A DNA stretch of 64,000 bases from Prosapia bicincta (GCA_036971475.1 JBAIZL010000006.1:7386001-7450000), one strand, 5' to 3'; counted from the first letter of the stretch, positions 22,439 to 37,400 are shown. The notes: generated from the sequence alone by a model not told the origin. Made by a program: numbers and translations.

Positions 22439-25400
22439 CCAATAGATCTAACATAGTTCAATTCAAATTTACCTATCTATATTAATTTGTGGAAAATATT
22501 CAATATGAATGTAAAATTAAATTGGTTTGTATTCATACCATTTTGTATATTCTTTACTTAACCTACAAAAATAGTGCACACCGTAGTTAGTACTGAATAA
22601 CCAAAATCATTTTACAAAATTTTGTGTTTTCTTTAGTTCAGTTATAAACAAATACCTTCAAATTTTCCACTTGGACATTACACCTTATTTTAGGTGACAG
22701 GTTCAATTTTTTACTACTGTTATAGAGTTAAAAAAATCAAGTAACATGGAAGCTGCCAGATATTTTCTGAAAGGTATCACTTTGAATGGGATTCGATCAT
22801 CAGTCACCCAGGCTTTAACTTCTTTGACATTATATTAACTAAGTGTGATAAAATGAGCATTGATGTATGTTCTAATTATTTATTTATGTCCGAGCAAACA
22901 TATAAGATAAATGCTTAAATAGGTGTGTAATATAAATAATATTGTACTTACATGATTTAAGACGGTTGGAAAACTTTACTACACTATTATACGTCTTTTT
23001 CTTGATGTCATTTACACTCCCTCTAGGAATTCCAAATTCCGAAGATAGCTTAACCTCATTTTCTCCTTTTCGTAACCGTTGTAGAATGTCGTACTTAACA
23101 GCCAACGTCAAAGTTTTATAATTACCGCTTTTAGGCATTTATTCTTTATATAACCGTATAGTTTGTTATAACAGTATTGTGACGAATTAAAGAAGGTGAC
23201 GAGTTAGAGAGGTTTTACTGCAATTGGATTATCTGTAAGATGAACGAGAAATTAAAAACCATCATACATTTCCAACAATAATTTTTGATTGCTTATCCAC
23301 CTTGAGTATATCTTTAAGTTAAGTACTAGGCCCTTACCTATGCACAAAAGTTCTTTTTTATACGGCCCTTGTTACTGTTTCCGGTTACATTTTCTCGATC
23401 ATACCCATCTCCTTGGTTGTATTTTTGAATTATCACATGACGATACTATAGATATGTTGAAAAAACAAGTTAATTAAGTGTTAAGCCGGAGAATTGATTT
23501 TATAATATACAAAACTAAATAAAAACAATGGTCGAATTTATTGAGGCTTTATAAATAAAAACTGATTCCTCTCAACAAGCAAATACATTATTCTCCAAAC
23601 TATAATTAAAATTCCTAAACACTATTTTAAAATAGAAATAGAAGTATTTGTAAACGTAAAGTTATTGGAAGCCAATAAAACTTTTATACGTGTAAATATA
23701 ATATAAGTCAATAATGGTAAACTTATGTGGTTTGAAGTGTTAGTAACCAAATAACATATTCCTTCGGTGTGTTACAGGTTTGTGTTGGTGCAAAATTAAC
23801 AAGAACAAAAAGAAAGATCTCGGTAAAGTTTAAATTGATACATTTTCTCACCTATCTAGTATATGGGACTATTGCTCCATCATGGCTTCTCTCGCTGCGT
23901 CTTAACTACGTACGCTTTCTCTCGTCTTCTTCTACAAATATTGTTACATTTTCTCCCTTACTCTAGTATATGGGACTATTGCTCCATCATGGCTTCTCTC
24001 GCTGCGTCTTAACTACGTACGCTTTCTCTCGTCTTCTTCTACAAATATTGTTACATTTTCTCCCTTACTCTAGTATATGGGCCTATTGCTCCATCATGGC
24101 TTCTCTCGCTGCGTCTTAACTACGTACGCTTTCTCTCGTCTTCTTCTACAAATATTGTTACATTTTCTCCCTTACTCTAGTATATGGGACTATTGCTCCA
24201 TCATGGCTTCTCTCGCTGCGTCTTAACTACGTACGCTTTCTCTCGTCTTCTTCTACAAATATTGTTACATTTTCTCCCTTACTCTAGTATATGGGACCAT
24301 TGCTCCATCATGGCTTCTCTCGCTGCGTCTTAACTACGTACGCTTTCTCTCGTCTTCTTCTACAAATATTGTTACATTTTCTCCCTTACTCTAGTATATG
24401 GGACTATTGCACCATCATGGCTTCTCTCGCTGCGTGTTAACTACGTACGCTTTCTCTCGTCTTCTTCTACAAATATTGTTACATTTTCTCCCTTACTCTA
24501 GCTCGCTGCGTCTTAACTACGTACGCTTTCTCTCGTCTTCTTCTACAAATATTGTTACATTTTCTCCCTTACTCTAGTATATGGGACTATTGCACCATCA
24601 TGGCTTCTCTCGCTGCGTCTTAACTACGTACGCTTTCTCTCGTCTTCTTCTACAAATATTGTTACATTTTCTCCCTTACTCTAGTATATGGGACTATTGC
24701 TCCATCATGGCTTCTCTCGCTGCGTCTTAACTACGTACGCTTTCTCTCTTCTTCTACAAATATTGTTACATTTTCTCCCTTACTCTAGTATATGGGACTA
24801 TTGCACCATCATGGCTTCTCTCGCTGCGTCTTAACTACGTACGCTTTCTCTCGTCTTCTTCTACAAATATTGTTACATTTTCTCCCTTACTCTAGTATAT
24901 GGGACTATTGCACCATCATGGCTTCCCTCGCTGCGTCTTAACTACGTACGCTTTCTCTCGTCTTCTTCTACAAATATTGTTACATTTTCTCCCTTACTCT
25001 AGTATATGGGACTATTGCACCATCATGGCTTCTCTCGCAGGGTGTTAACTACGTACGCTTTCTCTCGTCTTCTTTTACAAATATTGTTACATTTTCTCCC
25101 TTACTCTAGTATATGGGACTATTGCAACATCATGGCTTCTCTCGCTGCGTCTTAACTACGTACGCTTTCTCTCGTCTTCCTCTACAAATATTGTTACATT
25201 TTCTCCCTTACTCTAGTATATGGGACTATTGCACCATCATGGCTTCTCTCGCTGCGTCTTAACTACGTACGCTTTCTCTCGTCTTCTTCTACAAATATTG
25301 TTACATTTTCTCCCTTACTCTAGTATATGGGACTATTGCACCATCATGGCTTCTCTCGCTGCGTCTTAACTACTTACGCTTTCTCTCGTCTTCTTCTACA

Positions 25401-28400
25401 AATATTGTTACATTTTCTCCCTTACTCTAGTATATGGGACTAGAGCTCTCTGTCGTGACTTCTCTCCCAGTGTCTTAACTAAGTACGCTTTCTCTCGTCT
25501 TCTTCTACAAATATTGTTACATTTTCTCCCTTACTCTAGTATATGGGACTATCGCTCTCCGCCGTGGCTTCTCTAGCTGCGTCTTAACTACGTACGCTTT
25601 CTCTCGTCTTCTTCTACAAATACTGTTACATTTTCTCCCTTACTCTAGTATATGGAACTAGAGCTCTCTGTCGTGACTTCTCTCGTTAAGTCCTAACTAC
25701 GTACGCTTTCTCTCGTCTTCTTCTACAAATACTGTTACATTTTCTCCCTTACTCTAGTATATGGAACTAGAGCTCTCTGTCGTGACTTCTTTCACTGCGT
25801 CTTAACTACGTACGCTTTCTCTCGTCTTCTTCTACAAATATTGTTACATTTTTTCCCTTACTCTATTATATGGGTCTATCGCTCTCCCTAATGACTTCTC
25901 TCGCTGCGTCTTAACTACGTACGGTTTCTCTCGTCTTCTTCTACAAATATTGTTACATTCTCTCATTAACTCTAGTATGTGGGTCTATCGCTCTCTGTCG
26001 TGACTTCTCTCGCTGCGTCTTAACTACGTACGCTTTCTCTCGTCTTCTTCTACAAATACTGTTACATTTTCTCCCTTACTCTAGTATATGGGACTATCGC
26101 TCTCCGTCGTGGCTTCTCTCGCTGCGTCTTAACTACGTATGCTTTCTCTCGTTTTCTTCTACAAATATTGTTACATTCTCTCATTAACTCTAGTATATGG
26201 GTCTATCGCTCTCTGTCGTGACTTCTCTCGCAGCGTCTTAACTACGTACGGTTTCTCTCGTCTTCTTCTACAAATATTGTTACATTTTCTCCCTTACTCT
26301 AGTATATGGGTCTATCGCTCTCCGTCATGACGTCTCTCTCAGTGTCTTAACTACGTACGGTTTCTCTCGTCTTCTTCTACAAATATTGTTACATTTCCTC
26401 CCTTACTCTAGTATACAGGACTATCGCTCTCCGCCGTGGCTGCTCTCGCTGCGTCTTAACTACTTACGCTTCTCTCTCGTCTTCTTCTACAAATATTGTT
26501 ACATTTTCTCATTAACTTTAGTATATGGGACTATCGCTCTCCGTCGTGGCTTCTCTCGCTGCGTCTTAACTACGTACGCTTTCTCTCGTTTTCTTCTACA
26601 AATATTGTTACATTCTCTCATTAACTCTAGTATATGGGTCTATCGCTCTCTGTCGTGACTTCTCTCGCAGCGTCTTAACTACGTACGGTTTCTCTCGTCT
26701 TCTTCTACAAATATTGTTACATTTTCTCCCTTACTCTAGTATACAGGACTATCGCTCTCCGCCGTGGCTTCTCTCGCTGCGTCTTAACTACTTTCGCTTC
26801 TCTCTCGTCTTCTTCTACAAATATTGTTACATTTTCTCATTAACTTTAGTATATGGGTCTATCGCTCTCCGTCATGACTTCTCTCGCTGAGTCCTAACTA
26901 CATACGCTTTCTCTCGTCTTCTTCTACAAATATTGTTACATTCTCTCATTAACTCTAGTATATGGGTCTATCGCTTTTCGTCATGACTTCTCTCGCTGAG
27001 TCCTAACTACATACGCTTTCTCTCGTCTTCTTCTACAAATATTGTTACATTCTCTCATTAACTGTAGTATATGGGACTAGAACTCTCTGTCGTGACTTCT
27101 CTCGCTGAGTCCTAACTACATACGCTTTCTTTCGTCTTCTTCTACATATGTTGTTACATTTTCTCCCTTACTCTAGTATATGGGTCTATCGCTCTCCGTC
27201 ATGACTTCTCTCGCTGAGTCCTAACTACGTACGCTTTCTCTCGTCTTCTTCTACAAATATTGTTACATTTTCTCATTAACTCTAGTATATGGGACTAGAG
27301 CTCTCTGTCGTGACTTCTCTCCCAGTGTCTTAACTATGTACGATTTCTCTCGTCTTCTTCTACAAATATTGTTACATTTTCTCCCTTACTCTAGTATACG
27401 GACTATCGCTCTCCGTCGTGGCTTCTCTCCCAGTGTCTTAACTACGTCCGCTTCTCTCTCGTCTTCTTCTACAAATACTGTTACATTCTCTCATTAACTC
27501 TAGTATATGGGGCTATTGTTCCGTCATAGTTTCTCTCGCTGTGTCTTAACTACGTACGCTTTCTCTCGTCTTCTTCTACAAATATTGTTGCATTCTCTCA
27601 TTAACTCTAGTATATGGGTCTATCGCTCTCCGTAATGACTTCTCTCGCTGAGTCTTAACTACGTACGCTTTCTCTCGTCTTCTTCTACAAATATTGCTAC
27701 ATTTTCTCATTAACTCTAATATATGGGACTAGAGCTCTCTATGGGACTAGAGCTCTCTATGGGACTAGAGCTCTCTGTCGTGACTTCTCTCCCAGTGTCT
27801 TATCTACGTACGCTATCTCTCGTCTTCTTCTACTAATATTGTTATATACTGTCATTAACTCTAGTATACTGGACTATCGCTCTCCGACTTTCTCTCGTCT
27901 TCTTCTACAAATATTGTTACATTTTTTTCCCTTACTCTTTTATATGGGTCTATCGCTCTCCCTAATGACTTCTCTCGCTGCGTCTTAACTACGTACGGTT
28001 TCTCTCGTCTTCTTCTACAAATATTGTTACATTCTCTCATTAACTCTAGTATGTGGGTCTATCGCTCTCTGTCGTGACTTCTCTCGCTGCGTCTTAACTA
28101 CGTACGCTTTCTCTCGTCTTGTTCTACAAATACTGTTACATTTTCTCCCTTACTCTAGTATATGGGACTATCGCTCTCCGTCGTGGCTTCTCTCGCTGCG
28201 TCTTAACTACGTACGCTTTCTCTCGTTTTCTTCTACAAATATTGTTACATTCTCTCATTAACTCTAGTATATGGGTCTATCGCTCTCTGTCGTGACTTCT
28301 CTCGCAGCGTCTTAACTACGTACGGTTTCTCTCGTCTTCTTCTACAAATATTGTTACATTTTCTCCCTTACTCTAGTATACAGGACTATCGCTCTCCGCC

Positions 28401-31400
28401 GTGGCTTCTCTCGCTGCGTCTTAACTACTTACGCTTCTCTCTCGTCTTCTTCGACAAATATTGTTACATTCTCTCATTAACTCTAGTATATGGGTCTATC
28501 GCTCTCCGTCATGACGTCTCTCTCAGTGTCTTAACTACGTACGCTTTCTCTCGTCTTCTTCTACAAATATTGTTACATTTTCTCATTAACTTTAGTATAT
28601 GGGTCTATCGCTCTCCGTCATGACTTCTCTCGCTGAGTCCTAACTACATAAGCCTTCTCTCGTCTTCTTCTACAAATATTGTTACATTCTCTCATTAACT
28701 CTAGTATATGGTTCTATCGCTTTTCGTCATGACTTCTCTCGCTGAGTCCTAACTACATACGCTTTCTCTCGTCTTCTTCTACAAATATTGTTACATTCTC
28801 TCATTAACTGTAGTATATGGGACTAGAGCTCTCTGTCGTGACTTCTCTCGCTGAGTCCTAACTACATACGCTTTCTTTCGTCTTCTTCTATATATGTTGT
28901 TACATTTTCTCCCTTACTCTAGTATATGGGTCTATCGCTCTCCGTCATGACTTCTCTCGCTGAGTCCTAACTACGTATGCTTTCTCTCGTCTTCTTCTAC
29001 AAATATTGTTACATTTTCTCATTAACTCTAGTATATGGGACTAGAGCTCTCTGTCGTGACTTCTCTCGCTGAGTCCTAACTACATACGCTTTCTCTCGTC
29101 TTCTTCTACAAATATTGTTACATTCTCTCATTAACTCTAGTATATGGGTCTATCGCTTTTCGTCATGACTTCTCTCGCTGAGTCCTAACTACATACGCTT
29201 TCTCTCGTCTTCTTCTACAAATATTGTTACATTCTCTCATTAACTGTAGTATATGGGACTAGAGCTCTCTGTCGTGACTTCTCTCGCTGAGTCCTAACTA
29301 CATACGCTTTCTTTCGTCTTCTTCTATATATGTTGTTACATTTTCTCCCTTACTCTAGTATATGGGTCTATCGCTCTCCGTCATGACTTCTCTCGCTGAG
29401 TCCTAACTACGTACGCTTTCTCTCGTCTTCTTCTACAAATATTGTTACATTTTCTCATTAACTCTAGTATATGGGACTAGAGCTCTCTGTCGTGACTTCT
29501 CTCGCTGAGTCCTAACTACATACGCTTTCTCTCGTCTTCTTCTACAAATATTGTTACATTCTCTCATTAACTCTAGTATATGGGGCTATTGTTCCGTCAT
29601 AGCTTCTCTCGCTGTGTCTTAACTACGTACGCTTTCTCTCGTCTTCTTCTACAAATATTGTTACATTCTCTCATTAACTCTAGTATATGGGTCTATCACT
29701 CTCCCTAATGACTTCTCTCCCAGTGTCTTAACTATGTACGATTTCTCTCGTCTTCTTCTACAAATATTGTTACATTTTCTCCCTTACTCTAGTATACGGA
29801 CTATCGCTCTCCGTCGTGGCTTCTCTCCCAGTGTCTTAACTACGTCCGCTTCTCTCTCGCCTTCTTCTACAAATACTGTTACATTCTCTCATTAACTCTA
29901 GTATATGGGGCTATTGTTCCGTCATAGCTTCTCTCGCTGTGTCTTAACTACGTACGCTTTCTCTCGTCTTCTTCTACAAATATTGTTGCATTCTCTCATT
30001 AACTCTAGTATATGGGTCTATCGCTCTCCGTAATGACTTCTCTCGCTGAGTCCTAACTACGTACGCTTTCTCTCGTCTTCTTCTACAAATATTGCTACAT
30101 TTTCTCATTAACTCTAATATATGGGACTAGAGCTCTCTATGGGACTAGAGCTCTCTATGGGACTAGAGCTCTCTGTCGTGACTTCTCTCCCAGTGTCTTA
30201 TCTACGTACGCTATCTCTCGTCTTCTTCTACTAATATTGTTATATACTGTCATTAACTCTAGTATACTGGACTATCGCTCTCCGTCGTGGTTTCTCTCCC
30301 AGTGTCTTAACTACGTCCGCTTCTCTCTCGTCTTCTTCTACAAATACTGTTACATTCTCCCATTAACTCTAGTATGTGGGGCTATTGTTCCGTCATAGCT
30401 TCTATAGCTTTGTCTTAACTACGTACGCTTTCTCTCGTCCTCTTCTACAAATATTGTTACATTTTCTCCCTTACTGTAGTATATGGATCTATCGCTCTCC
30501 GTCATGACTTCTCTCGCTGAGTCCTAACTACGTACGATATCTCTCGTCTTCTTCTACAAATATTGTTACATTTTCTCCCTTACTCTAGTATATGGGTCTA
30601 TCGCTCTCCGTCATGACTTCTCTCGCTGAGTCCTAACTACGTACGCTTTCTCTCGTCTTCTTCTACAAATATTGTTACATTTTCTCCCTTACTCTAGTAT
30701 ATGGGTCTATCGCTCTCCGTCATGACTTCTCTCGCTGAGTTCTAATTACGTACATTTTTTTCTCTCGATGTTGGTGATTGCTAAGAGTACGTAGGCTATT
30801 AGGGAGTTTGGATCTTGCTAAGTATACGTAGGCTATTAGGGAGTTTGCTGCGTGCTAAGTGTACGTAAGCTATTAGGGAGTTTGCTGCGTGCTAAGTGTA
30901 CGTATGCTATTAGGGAGTTTGCTGCGTGCTAAGTGTACGTAGGCTATTAGGGAGTTTGCTGCATGCTAAGTGTACGTAGGCTATTAGGGAGTTTGCTGCG
31001 TGCTAAGTGTACGTAGGCTATTAGGGAGTTTGCTGCGTGCTAAGTGTACGTAGGCTATTAGGGAGTTTGCTGCATGCTATGTGTACGTAGGCTCTTAGAA
31101 ATATTGGAAGTTGTTAGTAGACCTTGATAAAACATTGATTTAATGCTTTTATACATGTTAAGTGTAGATAATAGTATGTATGTAAATAAATGTAAGGAAA
31201 TTGTTAAATAGTTTGTCTAACATTGCCGTAAGTTTTATTGAGCCGTTATAGGAACGTATAAATAAATTTTGTGACTTATTATATAACTCATATACAATTT
31301 ATCTATTTTGAATGACGATATCGAATTTCCCCAGTCTCATATATCTACTTTAACGCTTGAATATGACCTCAACAAGGAATGTCACTTATTAGTGGAGGAA

Positions 31401-34400
31401 CAGTTAAAAACTGAAAGTGGTAAGTTTAAACTAAAAATTGTCAATTTACTCCAGTTTATTACTAAATATAGTTACTCTAAGCAATAGTTAGCAAAACGTT
31501 CATTACATTTGTTTTGTAAGTTTTTTACTATATTTGAAAGCTTCACCGGGATAACTTACACCGGAACAGCCTAACAATGTATAGGAATTGACAACTAGAT
31601 ATCAAGACATGTTTGACGTCTAGAGTGATTCTAGAAGCAGAAGTGATGTTATAAACAGCATAGAAACTTCATACTTCATGCCTATCCGTCAGGAACCCAA
31701 GGAGAATATCTATAGCGTACAATGAAAAATTGGATTCAGTCATTAAAGAGATGGATAGTGACTGTATATTTGAACCACCATTCACTCCAATAAAAACTCA
31801 CTCGTTGTACTGGTAAATCGTATCGTCCAGATTCTGGGATTACTTCCTAATTTCTAACGACATACTGAATGAAGATAGTAATGCGTCATCCAAGATAGAC
31901 TGCACCTTAATCATACTGTATTGGTGTAACGTGTATTCGACACTATACCATGAGAGCGGATACTTACAGATGGATGATGAAATGAGCCGGCCTTCATTCA
32001 AACATGATGTGCCTATGTACTTCGTTCTTTAAACTATGCATTTATTACAGGGGATTTTTCCAAGGTTTCGTAACATTAGACAAAATATCTTACTATCCCA
32101 AGTCTAAGCTGCAGTTTTTATTGACTGAGCATTAAAATTTTCAGGGATATGATAAAAGAAATCTTTGGTTTGTAAAGCTGTAAAATTACGATTTTTAGGC
32201 AACACATCGCTCTTTAATTACGAAAATGCTGACTAGCCTTCAAGAGGACCTTACGATGATCATTGTGCCCACAATGAAGTCAATAAAGCTTTCGTAAATG
32301 AAACAACTTAGATCTATTGAAATCAATCATAGCTATCTATAAACCAAAAGAATTACTCTAACCTACACCATATTAATAATTGGAGTTTTTTAAGTAAACT
32401 GAGAAACAAAAAAAAGAACCATATACAATAAGCTATTTGTTTTTGATAAGGATTACGACCCAACTACTGAATGCTGGCATAAGCAACGAGCGTGGAATAT
32501 TTTAATTAAAAATTGCCAGTTTACTTTAGTACGATTAAAAAAAAATCAATTAAATTATAGTTACCAAAACGTGTATTACTTTTGAAATATTTTTTTAAAA
32601 TCATTTACCTGTTTCAGACATGCCAGAATATGAGAACTGGGACATACCAGGTCCGGGTAAGTTAATTTTTTTGGAAATTTATATTAAAGTATTGTAATAG
32701 CTCTGAGAAAGTGTAACAAGCTTTTTACAGAAATTATGTTACTTACAGTGAATTCTTTAAATATTTGGAAAATTATTTTGATTTTAATAACAATTACCTT
32801 TCAATTAAAAGTTGAAAAAAAACTTGTGGACATGCTTAGATATTTTGTCTGATAATACAATATTAAACGGCAACTTTAAGATGTTTTAGTGGAGGCAATA
32901 GAAAGTATTGTAAAAAAGCTATTTGATTAAGATTGCGGCAGCAATGAACTGGGTCAGTTACTAGATAATCGAAAGATATTTCTGGTGAAATATTCTAGTT
33001 CTTTTAGGAATAAAATCATTTAGAACTCAACTGTTTCGGAGAACAATCTATCAGTCAGGATACAGGATTATTAGAAGCTATGAAAGAATGAGAGAAAAAT
33101 CTAGCAGCTTTTCACAGTCTATGACAAGAAAATCTAGGTGTCTGCCAGTTTAGAATATAGAATGGAACAATCACCGCGGGGTATGGAAGAGTGCTTGTTT
33201 TTCCCTGAAACTAGAGCCTTTCAATCGCTATAACCCAATATGAGGAGGACCACAGCAGATATAAATCGACACCCGTGGTTATATCGACTTTGCAGTGAGA
33301 TATAATTCAATAGAAAGATCCATCAGGAAAGCAGAAAAACGCGGTTTCAGACATCGGCTTTGAATAATAATTTGTCAAGGGTAAAGAAGGTCGACTTGTG
33401 TATGCCGCCATGTGGAGATACACTGTATGCCGCCATGTGGAGATACACAGGATGTGCTGCAGACAGTTCCAGGGAATGTGAGGATGGATGACAATGAACC
33501 GGATAAAACGACTGGAGAAAACGATTAACCGCCATCATCTAGAGCTATTGCATCTCTCAGTTGAAATACCGGAATCAAAATGCCAAGAAAACAGCCCAGG
33601 AATTTGATGAACATTGACAAAGTATTAATGAAACCGTGTGAAACCGTGCTACTAGAACCGAAGTAGAATGACTAGAGCCTCGACCACGGTGTCCCTGTAG
33701 CAAGAATGTCGTAGTACGAGAAGAAAACCTATTACTCGTCTGACGAATCTGAGTGGTGGGTACCTCGTTTAATTAATTAAGGGTAGTACAATGGGAGCTT
33801 GCTCAGTGATTTAATAATTGTAAACGGGTTCAATGGGTAAAGCGTCAATGTTAAAACGGGCAAGGCCCTCTGAAAAAGTAAGATTTCAGAAGAGCAGGAA
33901 GGATTTCAGTAAAAAACCTACACCGAAACAGCGTAATGGTGTAAAGGATTTGATATCAAGACTGGTTTGACATTGAGAATGCTCTTCCAGACAAAACTGA
34001 TGTAGTTCAAGACCACATAGAAACTGAAGACGCTATTCATTTTTATTGAAAAACCTGGCATTAAGTCTTAAATAAATGAAAAAAACGGTTGTCATTGAGT
34101 CAAACAAATGTATTTTAATAATGTTTCGGTTCGACACAAGTGCGTTGTCAATATTAAACATGAAAACAATATTGCAGTGTATTTATTTCACTCTCAGAAT
34201 ACTATTGCACCAATTGCAATCTATTAAAACTTTGGAAAATTCAATAAAGACGACATGCCCACCCGGCACAATTATTGGAGGTTATCTCAAGCGAAGTATG
34301 AATAATCTGTTTTTTTTAATGTCGAAAGGTCCTACAAAAAAATGAAGGAAATCTATGACCTGCACGCTAGAGAAGAGGGCTACTTACAAAAAAATCTCAT

Positions 34401-37400
34401 TTTTCTCTAATACACTTGAAAACGCCTTGGATTCTTTATTAAGCCTTAAAATTCAAGAGTATGAAGTTCTTAAGAAGATCAAACGATATCATCTAGTAGG
34501 AGGTTAGACATCCACAACGGAAACCAAGAAGCATCCACTTTATTCGACGAAGTCCTTACAAGGTCAAGACGGCATTGAGAGGATAGCAAATTAAGAGAGA
34601 CGCACAGGTCGTCATAGCTGTATAGAACTATATTTTATCAATAGCATATAGCGATTACGTTGACCTAGAAGACTGTGTAAGCTATGTGAAAACGTAGAGA
34701 TGTCAGGGATAATAACAACGGTCTTTCGAAATACGTTTTACCTAGATGCATAACTGGATTGTCAAGACCACAGCATCGGAATAACTCTGTATCTATAAAA
34801 TATTGTGCACCATATCTCCTACGTGACGAAAACCTCCATTCTTAGTAAACGATCTATCAAACTCTTCGGGAAAACTTTCTACACCAACAGGAACATAATT
34901 TTTGCTTAGGAATCAAGAATCTTCTATGGGGAGAGATAACTCAAAAGAAATTTTCAAAATCTCTGGTTTGACATGGTGGTCTGCAGCTTCAACCCTCAGA
35001 GCTCCCAGGAAGAACGGAAGCCTATGGATATGCTTAGATTCACATTTCAAAATCAGTTAAAAGGAATGACTGTACCGAGACAGAACCGTCTTCAGAAAGG
35101 GCAATGTAACAGGCAAGGTCCTATAATCTTTGCTATAAAGCGTAAAGCGAACATACTTTCAAGCTTAAGCGCGCACAAAGTACTCCGACTAATAAATGCT
35201 AGAGCCTAGTATAGGAAACGCGTAATATTATTATAAGGGGCATGGCACATTGTAAAGGACACAACATCACCTTCATTTTAGATCATTCTTGGAATAAATG
35301 TACAGACATTACTTGAAATCTCCTGTCATATCAAGATATAAAGGTATTGTAAAGACAATAGTATGTACTAGCTAACGACGAAAGATAAGCTGTATTAACA
35401 GAGTGACAGGTAGTGACAGTTTGGTGCGTGCTATGTGTACGTAGGCTATTAGGGAGTTTGCTGCGTGCTAAGTGTACGTAGGCTATTAGGGAGTTTGCTG
35501 CGTGCTAAGTGTACGTAGGCTATTAGGGAGTTTGCTGCGTGCTAAGTGTACGTAGGCTATTAGGGAGTTTGCTGCGTGCTAAGTGTACGTAGGCTATTAG
35601 GGAGTTTGCTGCGTGCTAAGTGTACGTAGGCTATTAGAGAGTTTGCTGCGTGCTAAGTGTACGTAGGCTATTAGGGAGTTTGCTGCGTGCTAAGTGTACG
35701 TAGGCTATTAGGGAGTTTGCTGCGTGCTAAGTGTACGTAGGCTATTAGGGAGTTTGCTGCGTGCTAAGTGTACGTAGGCTATTAGGGAGTTTGCTGCGTG
35801 CTAAGTGTACGTAGGCTATTAGGGAGTTTGCTGCGTGCTAAGTGTACGTAGGCTATTAGGCAGTTTGCTGCGTGCTAAGTGTACGTAGGCTATTAGGGAG
35901 TTTGCTGCGTGCTAAGTGTACGTAGGCTATTAGAGAGTTTGCTGCGTGCTAAGTGTACGTAGGCTATTAGGGAGTTTGCTGCGTGCTAAGTGTACGTAGG
36001 CTATTAGGGAGTTTGCTGCGTGCTAAGTGTACGTAGGCTATTAGGGAGTTTGCTGCGTGCTATGTGTACGTAGGCTATTAGGGAGTTTGCTGCGTGCTAA
36101 GTGTACGTAGGCTATTAGTGAGTTTAGTGCGTGCTAAGTGTACGTAGGCTATTAGGGAGTTTGCTGCGTGCTAAGTGTACGTAGGCTATTAGGGAGTTTG
36201 CTGCGTGCTAAGTGTACGTAGGCTATTAGGGAGTTTGCTGCGTGCTAAGTGTACGTAGGCTATTAGGGAGTTTGTGCGTGCTAAGTGTACGTAGGCTATT
36301 AGGGAGTTTGCTGCGTGCTAAGTGTACGTAGGCTATTAGTGAGTTTGGTGCGTGCTAGGTGTACGTAGGCTATTAGGGAGTTTGCTGCGTGCTAAGTGTA
36401 CGTAGGCTATTAGGGAGTTTGCTGCGTGCTAAGTGTACGTAGGCTATTAGGGAGTTTGCTGCGTGCTAAGTGTACGTAGGCTATTAGGGAGTTTGCTGCG
36501 TGCTAAGTGTACGTAGGCTATTAGGGAGTTTGCTGCGTGCTAAGTGTACGTAGGCTATTAGGGAGTTTGTGCGTGCTAAGTGTACGTAGGCTATTAGTGA
36601 GTTTAGTGCGTGCTAAGTGTACGTAGGCTATTAGGGAGTTTGCTGCGTGCTAAGTGTACGTAGGCTATTAGGGAGTTTGCTGCGTGCTAAGTGTACGTAG
36701 GCTATTAGGGAGTTTGCTGCGTGCTAAGTGTACGTAGGCTATTAGGGAGTTTGCTGCGTGCTAAGTTTACGTAGGCTATTAGGGAGTTTGCTGCGTGCTA
36801 AGTGTACGTAGGCTATTAGGGAGTTTGCTGCGTGCTAAGTGTACGTAGGCTATTAGGGAGTTTGTGCGTGCTAAGTGTACGTAGGCTATTAGGGAGTTTG
36901 CTGCGTGCTAAGTGTACGTAGGCTATTAGTGAGTTTGGTGCGTGCTAGGTGTACGTAGGCTATTAGGGAGTTTGCTGCGTGCTAAGTGTACGTAGGCTAT
37001 TAGGGAGTTTGCTGCGTGCTAAGTGTACGTAGGCTATTAGGGAGTTTGCTGCGTGCTAAGTGTACGTAGGCTATTAGGGAGTTTGCTGCGTGCTAAGTGT
37101 ACGTAGGCTATTAGGGAGTTTGCTGCGTGCTAAGTGTACGTAGGCTATTAGGGAGTTTGTGCGTGCTAAGTGTACGTAGGCTATTAGGGAGTTTGCTGCG
37201 TGCTAAGTGTACGTAGGCTATTAGTGAGTTTGGTGCGTGCTAGGTGTACGTAGGCTATTAGGGAGTTTGCTGCGTGCTAAGTGTACGTAGGCTATTAGGG
37301 AGTTTGCTGCGTGCTAAGTGTACGTAGGCTATTAGGGAGTTTGTGCGTGCTAAGTGTACGTAGGCTATTAGGGAGTTTGCTGCGTGCTAAGTGTACGTAG

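Larger units (their letters stand above)
31099..35420 (+). repeat. Macrosatellite unit 1 (non-satellite part)
   Basis: 4.3-kb segment closely similar along its length to 37626-41990 and, with insertions, to 42648-48241. It starts CTTAGAAATATTGGAAG and ends CAGGTAGTGACAGTTTG, both adjoining 37-bp arrays. It contains exon A1, a decayed gypsy RT region, a truncated A-like remnant, exon B1 and decayed integrase-like sequence. The spacing from A1 to A2 is 6526 bp. Confidence 0.9.

Noticed and set aside
23769..28623. Open frames of 60-90 codons in the 107-bp array
   Set aside because: The period is not a multiple of three, so frames are broken every unit; they are repeat translations with no conserved start or stop.
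31209..31226. 16-nt segment between TTAAATAG and GTAAGT repeated in every unit
   Set aside because: Length is not a multiple of three and the upstream sequence lacks a pyrimidine tract, unlike exons A and B.
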